A stretch of 64,000 nucleotides of DNA from Sipunculus nudus (GCA_026874595.1 CM049306.1:76261642-76325641); one strand, 5' to 3'. Numbered from the stretch's first letter, positions 46,614 through 59,530 are shown. Notes: generated from the sequence alone by a model not told the origin. Translations and numbers: made by a program.

Positions 46614-47644
46614 GATAACTGCAGTTTGGATTGAAATATGGATTTCATCTTGACATATAAAAAATGTAGGATGTCACCCCTGACTTGTTCAAGTGACTAT
46701 AAACTATCAATGGTCAATATGTAACCCAAGTTGGAGGGCAATTCATGCATGAACAGAATGCAAGGGAACTTGCACAACCGATGTGATTTGTATCTTTAGA
46801 TACAAGTTAATTGCATATGAAATAAAAAATATATAAAACTGGCGTCACACTTTTTATTCGCCTGGTAACGTAAATGAATCCATGTTAAAGAAGCATACCA
46901 AAGTACAGAACAATCCCTTGAGCCACTGCTGAGATACCATGCATGCATATTATTTACACATGCTTTCTTCAGTGAAATTTGTTAAACCGCAAATTATGAA
47001 ACAGGTATGTGTTATAGAGGTCTTGATAACAGAGACGATAGTTCGAATTCAAAAGATGATATTTATATACATGTATATACTAAACTTTAGTTTGCTCTCT
47101 GATTAAAAAAAAACACACACACTCATGCACACATACGTACATATATACATAACTGAACAATTGCAATAACACGTCCAAAAGGACCTTTACTCTTGTCCTG
47201 ACACATTAATACCATTAAATAAAGCACGAGAGAGATTCGCTGTGTCTACATAGGAATTTATTAAATGCAATAACTTGATACATAAAGAAATGATCTCACA
47301 TTCTAATTATTGCTATATATTTGATTTTCGATATAAAAATCTTATTTTCTGAATAGCAGGGGATGATTACATTTATTAAACCCCAACCCCCCCCCCCCCC
47401 CCCCCCAACGACCATCCACTAAGTTTTACCCATATCTGCTCAAACTTTTTTGCGTAATGTTGCCTTCAGAAAAATAAACCAAGGGAAATTTAACACCCCC
47501 GCTTCTAGTGGAGACATAATAATTCGAACATTTCGATGCCTGCTGTCCTTGTTCAGGTTCCCAGGGAGAGGTTCAGCAGCAGACCCAGGAGCGTCCTCTT
47601 ACGGCACTGTGGGGAAGTATTGCAGTCTCTTTTGACATTTTCCG
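46614..47644. other. Downstream flank of the EF-hand gene
   Basis: AT-rich with a poly-C tract at 47388-47406. It would include the 3' untranslated region of the EF-hand gene (minus strand). No other gene seen. Confidence 0.4.
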
Positions 47645-47673
47645 TCATTTGCACAAAATGGCTTGTATGAATT
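47645..47673 (-). CDS. EF-hand gene, coding exon 5
   Basis: 29 bp after a strong polypyrimidine tract and TTTCAG. It encodes EFIQAILCK and TGA, completing the EF4 helix. The exon is tiny, but the phase and the EF-hand ending match. Confidence 0.82.
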
Positions 47674-50600
47674 CTGAAACGAAAGAAATAAAAAAAGCTT
47701 TAATAAAGCAGCTCCATGTAATTATTAAATAATGCTATGTTTTCCCTTATCTAGAAACTAGTATGTGTCGTTTATTTGTTAACAATTGTATTATTATACA
47801 GATATATAAGATCAATAATGAACAATACAAGGATTTATCAAATGCGAGCCTTCTTTTCTCAGTTGGGTGTAAACGTTTCCTTTTGACCAAATCTCATGGG
47901 TTGCTTAACAGTGACGGACTTGGTCATTTGCATAAATAAATCTTGACTCTGATGCCTGCGAACTTATTACAGTGACGCCGGTTGACCGGTGGTATTGACT
48001 TGGGGCCCTTTCACTCAAAGTCCCAGGGCTCTGTTGCCTATAACCACAACAACGACAGGTGTTATACATAATAGGCGTCACATGAACCCAGGGCCCGTGT
48101 GTCTTATATAACCTTTAGCCAAAAACTTAAGATCAACCATGCAGAATGGCTGAGGAAAATGTCAAGTGACTAAATTATCATAGGACTTAATATTTGTGCC
48201 TTCTTTCAATTTAACATGCAAAAAAAAAAATGCAAAAATAAGACTTTGAGACATGTTTTTGGAGAAAATGACAGAATGTGGAATAACTGTACGCTCCATA
48301 AGCAACGCTTACGCTATACTTAACTATTCGCTCCACAAACCGCTGCACGAAACCAGGGTTGCCCGTCAGGTTTGGCCACCAGGCGGTGCTTTCTCTGTGG
48401 ATTTGCATCCTGCATAATATTTAACCACCCCGTTGGTATACACAGGATGCAATCGTAACCTTTCAGAACAGTCTCTATACTAACTGATGTGGTCTAGGGT
48501 CAGTTAATTATCCCCCATAGTTTGCTAATTTCCTCTCTTAAAGTGCCGTACGACGAGCTTCGCATGGACGCTGCCATCGTGTTTTCGCGCTGAGCCATTC
48601 AGATTTTGTTTTACTAGCTCCGCATGGCCGCAGTCAACTTTGTTTACACGCTGAGCCAATCAGAGTTAAACTAAAGCTGCGTTTCCATGTATCCGCAAAA
48701 AACGTATCCGTTAAAGACGTACGTATGTTCCATAGTGTGCAGTCCGCAAAAACTGTTTCCATAAGTACGTACGTTTTTCTTGCGGATACCCTTTCACGTG
48801 CCTCTTTTGAAACTGCAAGGACGACAGGCAGGAAGAAGGTCAATATGTCTCATCACACCTGGCGCCGGGGCACTGTTGGGATATGCAGGCATTTTTGCCA
48901 TCCGCAAAACGGATGAATCGCTCACCGATCCGTTTCGATGCTGTCCGTTTTTGCGGATACGTTTGCGGACCATGTTAAAACGTACATGTGGAAACAGTTC
49001 ATCTTAAAAAGAGGGATCCGATTTTTTGCGTACGAGACGTACGGGATTTACGGATGAATGGAAACACAGCTTTAAGGTGCTTTTCCATAAGTGCGTAGTC
49101 CGTATCCGTAGTCCGTATGCGTAGTCCGCATGCGTAGTCCGCAAAAATCGCTTTGAAGACTTTTTAACTGGGCCGTTTCCATTCATCCGCATGCGTAGTA
49201 CGTATGCGTAGTCCGTATGCGTAGTCCGTATCCGCACGCTGCCGGGAGCGATTTTTGCGCACTACGCATACCAATCATCGTGTCGATTTCAGGTTTAGCA
49301 TGGAGTTTTCCCATTCAGGCCGTGCTGTGTGCACATTCTCTATGTCCAGTTGGTATGAATGTCATTTCTGACATCAGTTTTCCGGAAACCAAACATATTG
49401 GCATTTGGCTGAATTTTGTTTTTCTTTCTTTATCACAGACAACATGGTTTTTAGATGATTGAAGCGTTAACATCACTGTCACTTATAAAATATTACTAAT
49501 TATGATCTTTTAATAATTTTATTTTAATTTTATTGTTTAATTTTTGATGCTAATATATACAAATGTACAATACATATCTGGTGTAATTGCTTGCAAAAAG
49601 GAAAAACTTCAGCTATCGAGCACCTATCAATACGGAGTACGGACTACGCATATACGTACTTATGGAAAACGAACTTTGCGGATACGGACTACGCATACGG
49701 ACTACGCATGCGGACTACGGATACGGACTACGCACTTATGGAAAACCACCTTTACCCAGCGTCAGTTTGCTGGGTGTTTGGCAGCTTGCCAAACCTGAAG
49801 AATCCTTCTTTTTCTCTCAGCGTGTGAATGGAAGGCCTCCGGGATGTCAGGCGCTGTGTTCAGAGCGTAGAATAACTGCTACTTTGTGGTCACTAAGTCA
49901 CTATGAATGTTACTATGAAATACAGTATCTTTGGATGGAGTAATATATTTTCTTTATTCGGTAAAACAATAATGGGACAAAAACTACATTTTTGAACTTA
50001 AATAATACTGAAAAAATAAAACTAAACAACACAAATGTAGCTCAAATAAAATTAATGTGGCTAAAGTTGTGGCTAAAAATTCATTTGAGGGGTGCGGGCC
50101 CTGGAACCTATTTGTCTTGTTTTCACGTTTCCATGTTACTCTCATAACTTTCATTATCGTCGCAGTGCGAACCCCATATTTTTTTAGCTTCCGCTTCCAT
50201 TTCCCAGAGTTACGAACCACATCTTATGTTCTATAGACATACGCGCCCTTTCTAAGTCTTCCGATACTGAACCCCCCTCCAAAATGCTGGTGGCGGACGA
50301 CCTTTTTGTAAAACTATACTATACTATATTATGCTATACCATACTATTCTATACTATTCTATTCTATACTATACTATACTATATTATACTATACTTTACT
50401 AAGCTATACTATACTATACTATATTATTCTATACTAAATTATACTATACTATATACTATACTATATATACTATACTATACTATACTATACTATAATATAA
50501 TATAATATAATATAATATAATATAATATACTATAATATACTGTAATATACTATACTATAAATTAAATACACTGCATATACTATTTATTTTACCTTCGTAG

Positions 50601-51255
50601 TTGAGTTGGTGGTCTCTATCAAAATCAGCTTCGGTCAACATGGCGTCCACTTCATCTTCGTCCACAGCTCGGCCCGCGCTTAACATCATGCACCGGAGCT
50701 CCTTGGCGTCTGTAACAGTTATGTCGCAACCATTTACACCCTGTCTGATGGTAACAAAAGATATTCTTAAATTAATGTTGCCCCCCCCCCCCCCGGCCCG
50801 CCAAGATGTTTTATGTTTTTGTCGCCGTTTTTGGGTTGTTTTTTATGTCAGGAGTTTCATTAAAGAGTTACGAACGGATTATGATCGCATTTTGTGTAGA
50901 GGTAACACCTAAGGATATGCTTGGTTATTTTCAGGGTGTTCATTTATCAATATGATATATGTTTTTATTTAACGTCTTCTTCGCCATTTCGAGATACGGT
51001 CCCCTCATTCACATGAATTCGGGAAGCCGTTAATAGTAAATTTCCTGGCCAATTTATACCAGCGTCAATACACGGCAGCCGCCTTTGTACAGGATGGCAG
51101 AGCTAGTCTGTCACGCAGTTATCTATAGTTGGTGCATCTTGACACTTATCTTTCTCGGCCTTGTTCAAAATATTTCCTGCGCTAATACCTAGCACATGTT
51201 TAAGTGTGACTATGGTCCTAGTGATATTCTGTTGATCCAGTTTTAATGTTTGTGT

Positions 51256-51317
<62 letters not shown>

Positions 51318-53549
51318 TATCTGAGGTTTCAATCCAAAGCTAGCGTGTTTATTGTCTGATATCACCGACAGCCTCATCCGACTTCACCTCCCGGGTTTTC
51401 GGGCCGGTTCATTCTTGTATTTTTTAATGACTCACTCGGGAGCATACAGCCCAAGCAGCCACAGTAGGCGTCATGGGGGTTTTCCTTTTACTTTTGACTC
51501 CCATAACTGGTATCAAACTTTTACTTCCCTAAGGTGAAGAAGGACACCCCTGTGGTTAAGGCCTTAACCAGGAGTCTAAGCAGGTGGACATGTCTTTCCG
51601 TCAAAGTTCCGGAGTGATTTTATTATATGATAAGCTATTCCACTTAACATAGATTGCACAGATAGTTATTTTATCTGTTCCAGGCACTCTCCATGGCTCA
51701 GGTGGTGGCGTTCGGTAGTGTCAGCATGTGGAGGAAACCGGAGAACCTGGTGAAAACTACCGTGATAATCACACGCCTACACTCAGCATGCGTCAATTTT
51801 GAAATCGAGAGTGATACCAGTCGACGCAACTTTTTTGTAGCCACGCCTTGAATATGCCCGTTTTTGGCCCTAAACTGTCGGGAATGATGCCAAGTATGTC
51901 TTAAGGGGGTTATCCGTATATTCCCGTGAATCCTGAGATATGTGACATGTTTCGCGAAGGAGTTATTGCAGCACCATCTGTCAGGGACTTTAGGAACTAC
52001 GCAAGAGCGGGTAATCCGCTAGTATTTAATAAAACAAGATCTGGTAGAGGCACATGGGGGCAGATGAATATATGTTGTAATGCCTAGCTTAAACAATGCT
52101 CTCGCAGAACCTTCATGCGGGACTTACCTATATGACCGTTGTTATCTTTGTCGAATACTTTGAAAATTTTCCTGATCTCATCCTCAGTATCTGATCTGTT
52201 TCTCTTCTTCATTAATAGTACAAATTGTTTGAAACTAATTGTCTTCTTTCCTGTAAAAAATGCAGGTACATTTATTTATATACAAATATAAATCATCTGA
52301 TAAAAAAAAACAGAATTTAATGGGTTTTTTTTTTACTTTCTGAAATATCCGAAAAAGATGGAATATAGAGGCACAGCAAAAAGCATTCTTGATTAATGTT
52401 TAAGAGTGGATGGAAATACGGGACCTCATTCCCTTTCCTGATCGGGAAAAGTGAAGAGGCACGAATTACTATGCCATTTTAGTTTATTTATAACATCTGC
52501 TTATTATATATGTCTGTTTATTCCGTATTATATTTTTATATGTAAGCATGTTTTTGTATGTAAATTGTTGGAATGGGGCATTATTTTAAATAATAACTTG
52601 CAAATCAAGAAGTGTGGAATCGATTCAGTTCCATCTCAAATCTTGTATCGAAAACGAAATAATATATGACATTAAAAAATTATAAATTCCTCACATTACA
52701 GAGATGCCACAGTATGCCCAATCTTAGGCGAAGGGCATATAATCGCACGAGAGTACAGTTCACGCCAGACGGTGACCCCGGGGCACCTCCTCAGAAACGC
52801 AAGAATATGTCATTTGGGGGACTCCGGACGAATATTAGGATTTGCTAAAAAATATTTATATTTTTCGTTATGGAAGGCAGTATATATTTAAGGATAAAAT
52901 TTAAAATATATTTAATACAAATTGAAAAAAAAATTATAAATTAAAAATAGAATAAGATGACTGTTATCAGTAATAACATATACACTACATGATTCCATTT
53001 ATTTTTCACTCAAAATATATGATCTCATCCTTTTAATGACAAATTAAGGAAGTTTTGGGGTGTGTTTGACTTCTTAAGTGTTATGCTGATAAATATTATT
53101 ACCAAGCTACACGGGACTTCTGGGAACTATTAAGGTTCTCCGGGGCACCGTCTGGCGTGCACATTACTCTCGTACGGCATAACACCCCTCCTCCCCCTCG
53201 CCCCCCCCCCCCCACCCCTCCAACCCAGCCCCCACCTTAAATGAAAATGTCAGAAATGACACTTTAACTCCCTTCTGCATTTTTTTAGACATCCCTCTGT
53301 CGGTTTTTAAGCCATAATGTATACTTAGTATTGCTCAAATGTTGTTTAATGATGGGGAGATACACAACTACAACGGAAAAATACGTGCAGGTGGCGCCAA
53401 AGGTTTTGCTGACAAGATCAAGCTTCTTTGGTCATGCAAAATTTGTAGACAATCCATCTGCATGTTCCCTCCCATGATATCTAATGTTTGTAAAGAATTC
53501 AATATGAAAGTCACATTTATATTACAGGTCATGCCATTTAACCATATTT

Positions 53550-53619
<70 letters not shown>

Positions 53620-55954
53620 GCAGTATTTGTCACATCAGTGGCAGAATGGAAAATACTGGGGTCGTGGGGGCGCACACACACAGACGTCTGACCTCATCCA
53701 AGGCACAACACAGCGTGCTTTACAGTTTTTACTGTGCTGGAATGAGAGACAAGAAATATACAAAAACTGAACTCTCCAGTTCAACGGTTGTCTGCCAAGT
53801 GACGCTAGACGGAAACTTGGCGGCAAAACCAGGTACATAATTAACATGTCAATGGACAATATTACGAAACAACGGAGCAAATTAAATCAATGTTGAACAA
53901 AAACGTGTAAGTACTGGATACGTTTCCGATATTGCATATAACGCTTATATATATATATCCCGCGCTGCAGATAAACTTTAAAGCCAGCTATTCATCAACC
54001 TTTTCTGTAGAATTTATGTAACTTATGACGTACTCGGCGCATGTATTTATCAACGTAGACATCTGCCAATGTTGACAAACAGAAAAAAAAGATGTATATC
54101 TTTAGGTGGTTGGTTACGCACGTGAGCTTTTTGTGCGGAAGTTGAAAGGTTACTATAAAAATGCGAAACGCCGGCTTTTAGTCTGACTTGCCGCCAGATG
54201 TTCTCGTTGAATGTGTTTGGATTATTTTGGCGCCCCCAAATGTTGTAAATACGTGGATATAAACAAAACGAAGAGCCTGTGAGCAATGGATTCTGCGTTT
54301 TCTTGCATATTTTTATGAAATTTTCAAGGGATTATCTTTAGTTATATATGTAAGACATCGGAATAGGCCCCTTTAAGCAAGAATTTGTCTCTTACTTTAT
54401 ATCTTACCGTTCTGTTCAATCTCAAACGTATCCTCCAGGATCTCTCTCTCGGTAGGATTGTATCCTAGAACTCTCATGACCTTCACCAAATGCTGCAATT
54501 CGATTTTCCCCTTCTTGCCCTTCTCATAGAGACTAAAGGCTTTGTGGTATTCTGTATGAACAACAGTAAGACCTCGTTAATACGAACACCAATGCATGCG
54601 ATCAGTGAAGATGGTTTCGTATGAACTGGGTGGTTAGACATTTCTGAAAAGTCGAGATATGCCGGCTAGTGCATATGCATGTAACGATTTCAGATTACCC
54701 CTGCATCAGATTAGCCCCTTACCCCTACGATTTCATATCACCCCTCCAAATAATTATTAATTTTTGCTTTTTAAAGAATTAATTTACACATGAGAGCATT
54801 AACGAACAAAAAAGAACAAATTATTATCAAAATAACGGTAAAATAATAAGAAATAAAATTATTTTATTATCATTATTTTTTGTTATTGACTATTATTTTT
54901 TTCTACTTCTCTTACTACTGCTATACTGTTACTATTATTATTTATCTGTTGAATGGTCTAAATTATTTGAACATCTAATGATATTTTTATTTTTATCATT
55001 ATATCTTAATCCACCAGAGTAAGATCTTTCACAAAAATCTTAAGCAAATCTCTGATGGACAATTTGAGATCAGTGTCTGATTACCGCGGGGTGCCATTTA
55101 GAAGTTTGTATACTTCAGGACTTCAAAAAAAACTGCCGAGGGCGTTGCCATTGGTGGTCGCGTTATGGGGTGGTCTCAAAAGTTGGTTTCAATGTCAACT
55201 TTAATTTACATAAATATCTTTTCTGGTACCCTTGGTTTTATGTAAAGTTTTATGAAAAAAATATAGATATGAATATATATTAGAATTTAGGATGGATGTA
55301 ATAAACATTACAGTGTGTGAGATATTTTTTATTTACCCAATTACAACTACATCTTCCAACTTTTTTTTCCAAGATAACTCGACAGTGAGGCAGTATATCT
55401 GTTTTAGTATTTATATCCGACTAAACTAATGTGTGTGTGTGTATATATATATTATATATATATATATAAATACATACATATGTATATACATATATATACA
55501 TATATTTTTTATATATACATATAAATATATATATATATTTATATATATATATATATATATTCGAAACTATTTTAAAAAAAAACATAATTTCATGACATAA
55601 ATTCATAAATTGAGTATCTTGTTATTTTACATAAGAGAAAGTAATATAAAGGAGAAACGGTTTCATGACACCATGCAGTGCAGCAGAGACACAGAGTTTA
55701 ATGACCGCAAGATATGTGAGACACCTGCGTCCAGCTTTGTCATGAAACCTGGTACTTAACACCTCGGCCATAAATACCTATATTTAACCTACGCCTGAAC
55801 CAGCCATGCGTGAGTATGTCCTGTTACATACAATATCTGATAAGGAACTGAACCTCTTTGTACTTATTTTCATACATTAATATATTTGATTTCTAAAGTT
55901 CAGTGAAACAGTGGTCTTTCTCTACAACATCAACATATGCAATTATGCGTACAA

Positions 55955-56008
<54 letters not shown>

Positions 56009-57540
56009 ATAATATTTCAGCAGTGCTATTTACTTTTTGCAATGGAGGGGGGATGGAACCCCCCCCCCCCCCAACACACACACACACCTCTTCGAGGGTG
56101 TATGCTATGTTTAAGCTGCTCAACCACCCCCCCCCCCCACACACACACAATTGAGTAAATTATAATTTTAAAAAAAATGGACCATTTAATTTGGTTCCAT
56201 TGCACAATATTTATAAAAAGAGAAATTTACGTTATGTGATCGGTCATTGAATATACAAAGATATATAAGAAAATGCGCTATACTGTTTCATCCCATCGTC
56301 AATTACTAGTATTTTACATATTCAAATAAGAATTGCATTTTTATGGCAAAAAGGACAATCTTTTAATTGAAAAAAATAGAGTGAGGGCAAAATATGTCAT
56401 GTCCCAACTGGTTGAAAAAGTAGGGGGGCATCCCCCACCAAATGGCGCTCATTTACTGTTCAGAATAATTTGTGTTCGTTATGACCGAAATCTGCATATA
56501 TGGCATATAGCCTTACGTTTAAGATAACTGCATGGTGATTCGGAAGTGTGAATGTACCGTATGTGTCTTTTATGAGTCATATCAGTTAAAATCAACCCTT
56601 ATATATATATATCTATAAACATGCGTCTTTCTTGCTCAAAGATGAGATATTAATATTATCTGATTAGTCAGAATTAAGAAAAATTAATTATAATTTAAAA
56701 AATAAACAAGGTAGAGGTAGGAATAAAAGGTTTGAGATATTGTCAAATTGTTAAGTATGAAAAAGGGTTTAAAATTATATATACATTTATGGGTGTAGCA
56801 TCAACTTGAAACTCCTTTTGGATTTATTTTATAAGGAGAAGTTTATACCAGGGATACTACCTTAATTAAATATGTCTGCATAGAACATGGATAAAAAAGT
56901 GTTGCCAAATGCAAAAAAGGGAGGACTTATCAAACCCACTAAGTGCTGTTTCGCTTGTCAGATTCCTGGTTCATGCTCAAGTCATAATAAGTACAGATAC
57001 ACATGATTTCCGTACCTCATAGGAATGATATAACGATATAAAGTTATCAAGTTGTATCTTAGTAAAATTAAACATAAATGAAACACTCTTTGTACCCCAT
57101 GGAAATGATAAATATATTATAAATATGAAAGTGTAGACGTCAATTGCATGTTTCTTCATTCTCCATTCACTGGTATGGCGCGGTGCCTATAAATACATCC
57201 GTTTCTTACCATCCCGTCATTAATGCCGATTGTCTAGAACTTTCAAATGGGAAAAGGGGGTCTTTTTTCTTTTCTTGGTGGCCGGCGAAGGTTAAGCGGT
57301 TGAATATGATAAATCTATACATAAAAGTGGGAAACAACTAAATTAATGGCAACTACAGGTAAAATATATATCATGACTATAAACATTCATTGCATGTGTG
57401 AGTCCTAAACATCTGACCGTGCTTCATCCTGACTCATGTTGAGATGCACACACCTAACTGTACTTACCTGATATCTCTTCCATCGTTTCTAAAACTTCAT
57501 TTGTCAAGGAAGCAGCGACCTCCTGCTGTAGCAAACTCAT
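47645..57540 (-). CDS. Calmodulin-like EF-hand protein, five coding exons, 161 residues
   Basis: Join of 57468-57540, 54408-54551, 52128-52250, 50593-50709 and 47645-47673. All four introns have GT...AG ends and every junction keeps phase 1 exactly, giving 161 codons and a stop. Layout after a 24-residue N-terminus (MSLLQQEVAASLTNEVLETM...): EF1 loop YEKGKKGKIEL and EF2 loop EIEQNGKKTISF have lost their acidic calcium ligands. EF3 (DKDNNGHIDAKE) and EF4 (DFDRDHQLNYEE) keep Asp 1, 3 (Asn/Asp 5) and Glu 12 and should bind Ca2+. EF4 has His where calmodulin has Gly at loop position 6. The C-terminus is EFIQAILCK. Family role: Ca2+ sensor that binds target peptides. Its asymmetric lobes suggest a divergent calmodulin-like or troponin-C-like protein, not calmodulin itself. 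Confidence 0.9.
47674..48672 (-). other. Part of the last intron of the EF-hand gene
   Basis: Contains no exon or clear repeat that I can support. The 48550-48665 part has two similar phrases, 'cgcatggacgctg' and 'cgcatggccgcag', each followed by 'cgctgagccaatcag'-type sequence. Confidence 0.4.
48673..49073. mobile_element. Inverted-repeat element 1 (AAAGCTGCGTTTCCAT ends)
   Basis: The left end AAAGCTGCGTTTCCATGTAT and the reverse complement of the right end AAAGCTGTGTTTCCATTCAT pair, each followed by CCGCAAAA / CCGTAAA-type sequence. The inside repeats 'gcggatacgttt' and 'cgtacgt' motifs. About 400 bp and non-coding. Confidence 0.75.
49074..49754. mobile_element. Inverted-repeat element 2 with ~75-bp ends made of 'gtccgtatgcgtag' repeats
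   Basis: Left arm 49074-49147 (AAGGTGCTTTTCCATAAGTG then CGTAGTCCGTATCCGTAGTC...) pairs with right arm 49676-49754. Each arm is itself tandem copies of CGTAGTCCGTATG/C. It abuts element 1 with no spacer. Similar arm fragments recur inside (49180-49240 and 49630-49660), suggesting nested insertions of one family. The many 'RIRTTHADYAYGL' frames are artefacts. Confidence 0.8.
49755..50300. other. Intronic stretch of the EF-hand gene
   Basis: No exon or defined repeat seen. Confidence 0.35.
50310..50560. repeat. (ACTAT)n / (TATAA)n pentanucleotide microsatellite
   Basis: About 250 bp of ACTAT units turning into TATAATATAA units. It lies about 30 bp from the 5' splice site of exon 4 in the intron of the EF-hand gene. 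Confidence 0.95.
50593..50709 (-). CDS. EF-hand gene, coding exon 4
   Basis: 117 bp, from TGTTACAG/ACGCC to TACGAAG/GTAAAA. It encodes the end of EF3 (DAKELRCMML), then AVDEDEVDAMLTEADFDRD and HQLNYE of EF4. Confidence 0.92.
50775..52110 (-). other. EF-hand gene intron between exons 3 and 4
   Basis: Contains a poly-C tract (50780-50797), a (TA)n tract (51261-51316) and no coding sequence I can support. Confidence 0.6.
52128..52250 (-). CDS. EF-hand gene, coding exon 3
   Basis: 123 bp, from TTTACAG/GAAAGAAG to CATATAG/GTAAGT. It encodes the end of EF2, the central linker LLMKKRNRSDTEDEI and most of EF3 (KVFDKDNNGHI). Confidence 0.92.
52260..54400 (-). other. EF-hand gene intron between exons 2 and 3
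   Basis: Contains a poly-C tract (about 53200-53216), an isolated GGTGGCGCCAAAG sequence at 53391 and a (TA)n tract of about 60 bp (53557-53616). No exon seen. Confidence 0.6.
54408..54551 (-). CDS. EF-hand gene, coding exon 2
   Basis: 144 bp, from CATACAG/AATACC to GAACG/GTAAGA. It encodes EYHKAFSLYEKG to EDTFEIEQN, that is degenerate EF1 and the start of degenerate EF2. The GYNPTE linker parallels LGQNPTE of calmodulin. Confidence 0.9.
54564..54590 (+). mobile_element. Pogo/Tigger-like terminal repeat next to a splice acceptor
   Basis: CAGTAAGACCTCGTTAATAC followed by GAACACC matches the usual CAGTGAAACCTCGTTATAAC-type end of pogo/Tigger elements. It begins 13 bp from the exon 2 acceptor. 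The other end is not identified. Confidence 0.5.
54591..57467 (-). other. EF-hand gene intron between exons 1 and 2
   Basis: AT-rich with (TA)n tracts at 55441-55470, 55530-55560 and 55963-56005 and poly-C/(CA)n tracts at 56059-56090 and 56126-56150. No further exon seen. Confidence 0.6.
57468..57540 (-). CDS. EF-hand gene, coding exon 1
   Basis: ATG at 57538-57540 followed by 24 codons and one base; 5' splice site ATCAG/GTAAGTA. It encodes the N-terminal extension before EF1. Confidence 0.85.
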
Positions 57541-59440
57541 TTTTTCCTTACGTACAGTATAGTGCAGCACGAATTATATATTTATAGGAAAATCTGGACT
57601 GTAGAGAATATACTGTTTAGAAAGCACCCGTCAAAGTATTTTGTAACGGGTGGTGTGCCCTGCACGCTCCGTTGAACCGTGTTGTCAAACTGTCATGTGA
57701 TCGCTGGTATATGTCTGTGACTGATGGTTCTAAGAAACCCCCTCCCCTTTATTCACTGAAGCGTTTCTTTAAACCCTCTGCATCCTTATTAAAATTGTAT
57801 TAAACATAAAAGTAATGTTGCACATAACCTTATTTTCCGCAGAGGTTCAATCATGTTTCAGGTGACGTTTTCTTTTTCGGAGATTTTCACTATAGCTCAG
57901 CATGCATGCAAGCATTGGCAGATGAGAAATGCCTTATGTTCACATATTATTTCCGTTTTCATCTGAGTCAATATTCATGAATTTATGTATAGATGGATCT
58001 AAATAACAGGGAATTTTTTTTTCAATTTTGTTCATTTGTGATGTAAAACATACAGAGAAAAACTGCATATAGAACCCAAACACTCAGTTTCTGTCTTCGC
58101 CGACAGATGTCCCTGGTGCGATAGAATGGTGAAGAAACATCATGCATGGCGGGATACAGTTACAATCTACCCTAGCTCGACCGACCTTGATAAAGACTCC
58201 GTTGCAATCAATTTTTATGAATTTTATAAGTAAAAATATCAGTAAAAGTATCAGTACCACCCAATAAAAATATTTTTTTGTCCATTTGTTCTCCGCATCC
58301 TACTTTTTACATGTTGTTTCACCGTTTTCTTTTGAATTCCAAGTCCCATGCTTTATAAGAAAATTGTCTCCCAATGAGTTATTTTTACAAATACGGTTAC
58401 TATATATTTAAGAGAAAACTTGTAATTGATAGTTTAGATTACAAAGTTGAAACACATACAGGCACTATAATAGTTTATAATATTTTAATGAATTTGAGTA
58501 TTGTGTCATATTCAAGAAATCACGACAATGGATCGGCGATAATCGGAAAACCCACTTCGCGCTCATGATTATAATGCCAATTTTTAAAATAAATGTGATG
58601 CTTTTCTATACATCACTCTAGCCAAATTAAGGACAGGTTTGCAAAATCGATCGTAATGGAGACCTTTAACGCAAACACGGGCATATGAAACCAAGTAAAA
58701 TAAATATAAATAATCTTACCTTACCAAGAAACGAAAGTGTCGATATCTACAGTTGAAGCGTCATAGAAATGACATACGTGATAATTTTCCCACAATATCT
58801 CGGAAAACTATAGAATCATATGTACCTACCAAACATGCACATGTGTCTCGGTTATATGCCAATCATACATCATATAGATTATAAGACAGATGGGATAACG
58901 CTTATGCGACGGATGGGAAGATAAAATATTATAATTGACGGTGGTGGCACTACATCGTTGTCACGTAACTCATCTCTGCTCACGCTTCGAAAATAACATT
59001 TTTGGTCTTAAAGAATTTGGTACGATGCTAAGTGTGTCCCGAGAGTATATTTTATTATTTTTCGATATATCTATAGCAATTAAACATTATTTTGTGATGG
59101 GTATTTCATAGAGTCATGAATGTACTAGAAACTACACCAGTGAACTCGGCACATCTAAACTTGGCACATGGGGAAATCATTCCAGGACCACTCGAATCCT
59201 TCCAAAGTCGCGCGAATTTCTCCTAAAGCAAGAATGGGTATAGTAATAAATGCTATATATAGCTATATATAGTATTTGTGTATTAAAAATACATTTAATG
59301 CTAGTGGGGCTATGAAAATGAGGAAAATTTAATGCATAAGGTTTTTAGCAGAGTGTATAGCTTCAATAATAATAAAGATATTGGGTAGTATAAATATATA
59401 TATATAATTATATATATATATATATTGTTACGAAGACAAA
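57541..59440. other. Upstream flank of the EF-hand gene
   Basis: Should hold its 5' untranslated region and promoter. No recognisable gene; AT-rich. Confidence 0.4.
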
Positions 59441-59454
59441 TTGTTCAGGGGAAA

Positions 59455-59530
59455 ACATTGGGCCGATCCGGGATTCGAACCCATAACGGTGGCGCACCAT
59501 TCCGGCGTATAGTTGTGCCATTTGATAACT
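59455..59530 (-). mobile_element. tRNA-like fragment with a B box (SINE or tRNA fossil)
   Basis: The minus strand reads ATGGGTTCGAATCCCGGATC, a classic T-arm / B box, after GGTGCGCCACCG. No 5' acceptor half pairs with the 3' side (ATCGGCCC), so it is not a working tRNA gene. Internal promoter remnants of a SINE fit best. Confidence 0.4.

Noticed and set aside
49544-49943. Three overlapping frames rich in RIRTTHADYAYGL
   Set aside because: They translate the tandem 14-bp motif in the inverted-repeat arms; not proteins.
53339-53620. 93-codon frame ending in many Ile-Tyr repeats
   Set aside because: Runs through a (TA)n tract. Similar frames at 11319-11528, 35721-35945, 46358-46612 and 55903-56154 were rejected for the same reason.
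59455-59530. Possible functional tRNA gene
   Set aside because: Good B box, but the acceptor stem does not pair and no proper anticodon arm is seen; kept only as a SINE or tRNA fossil.
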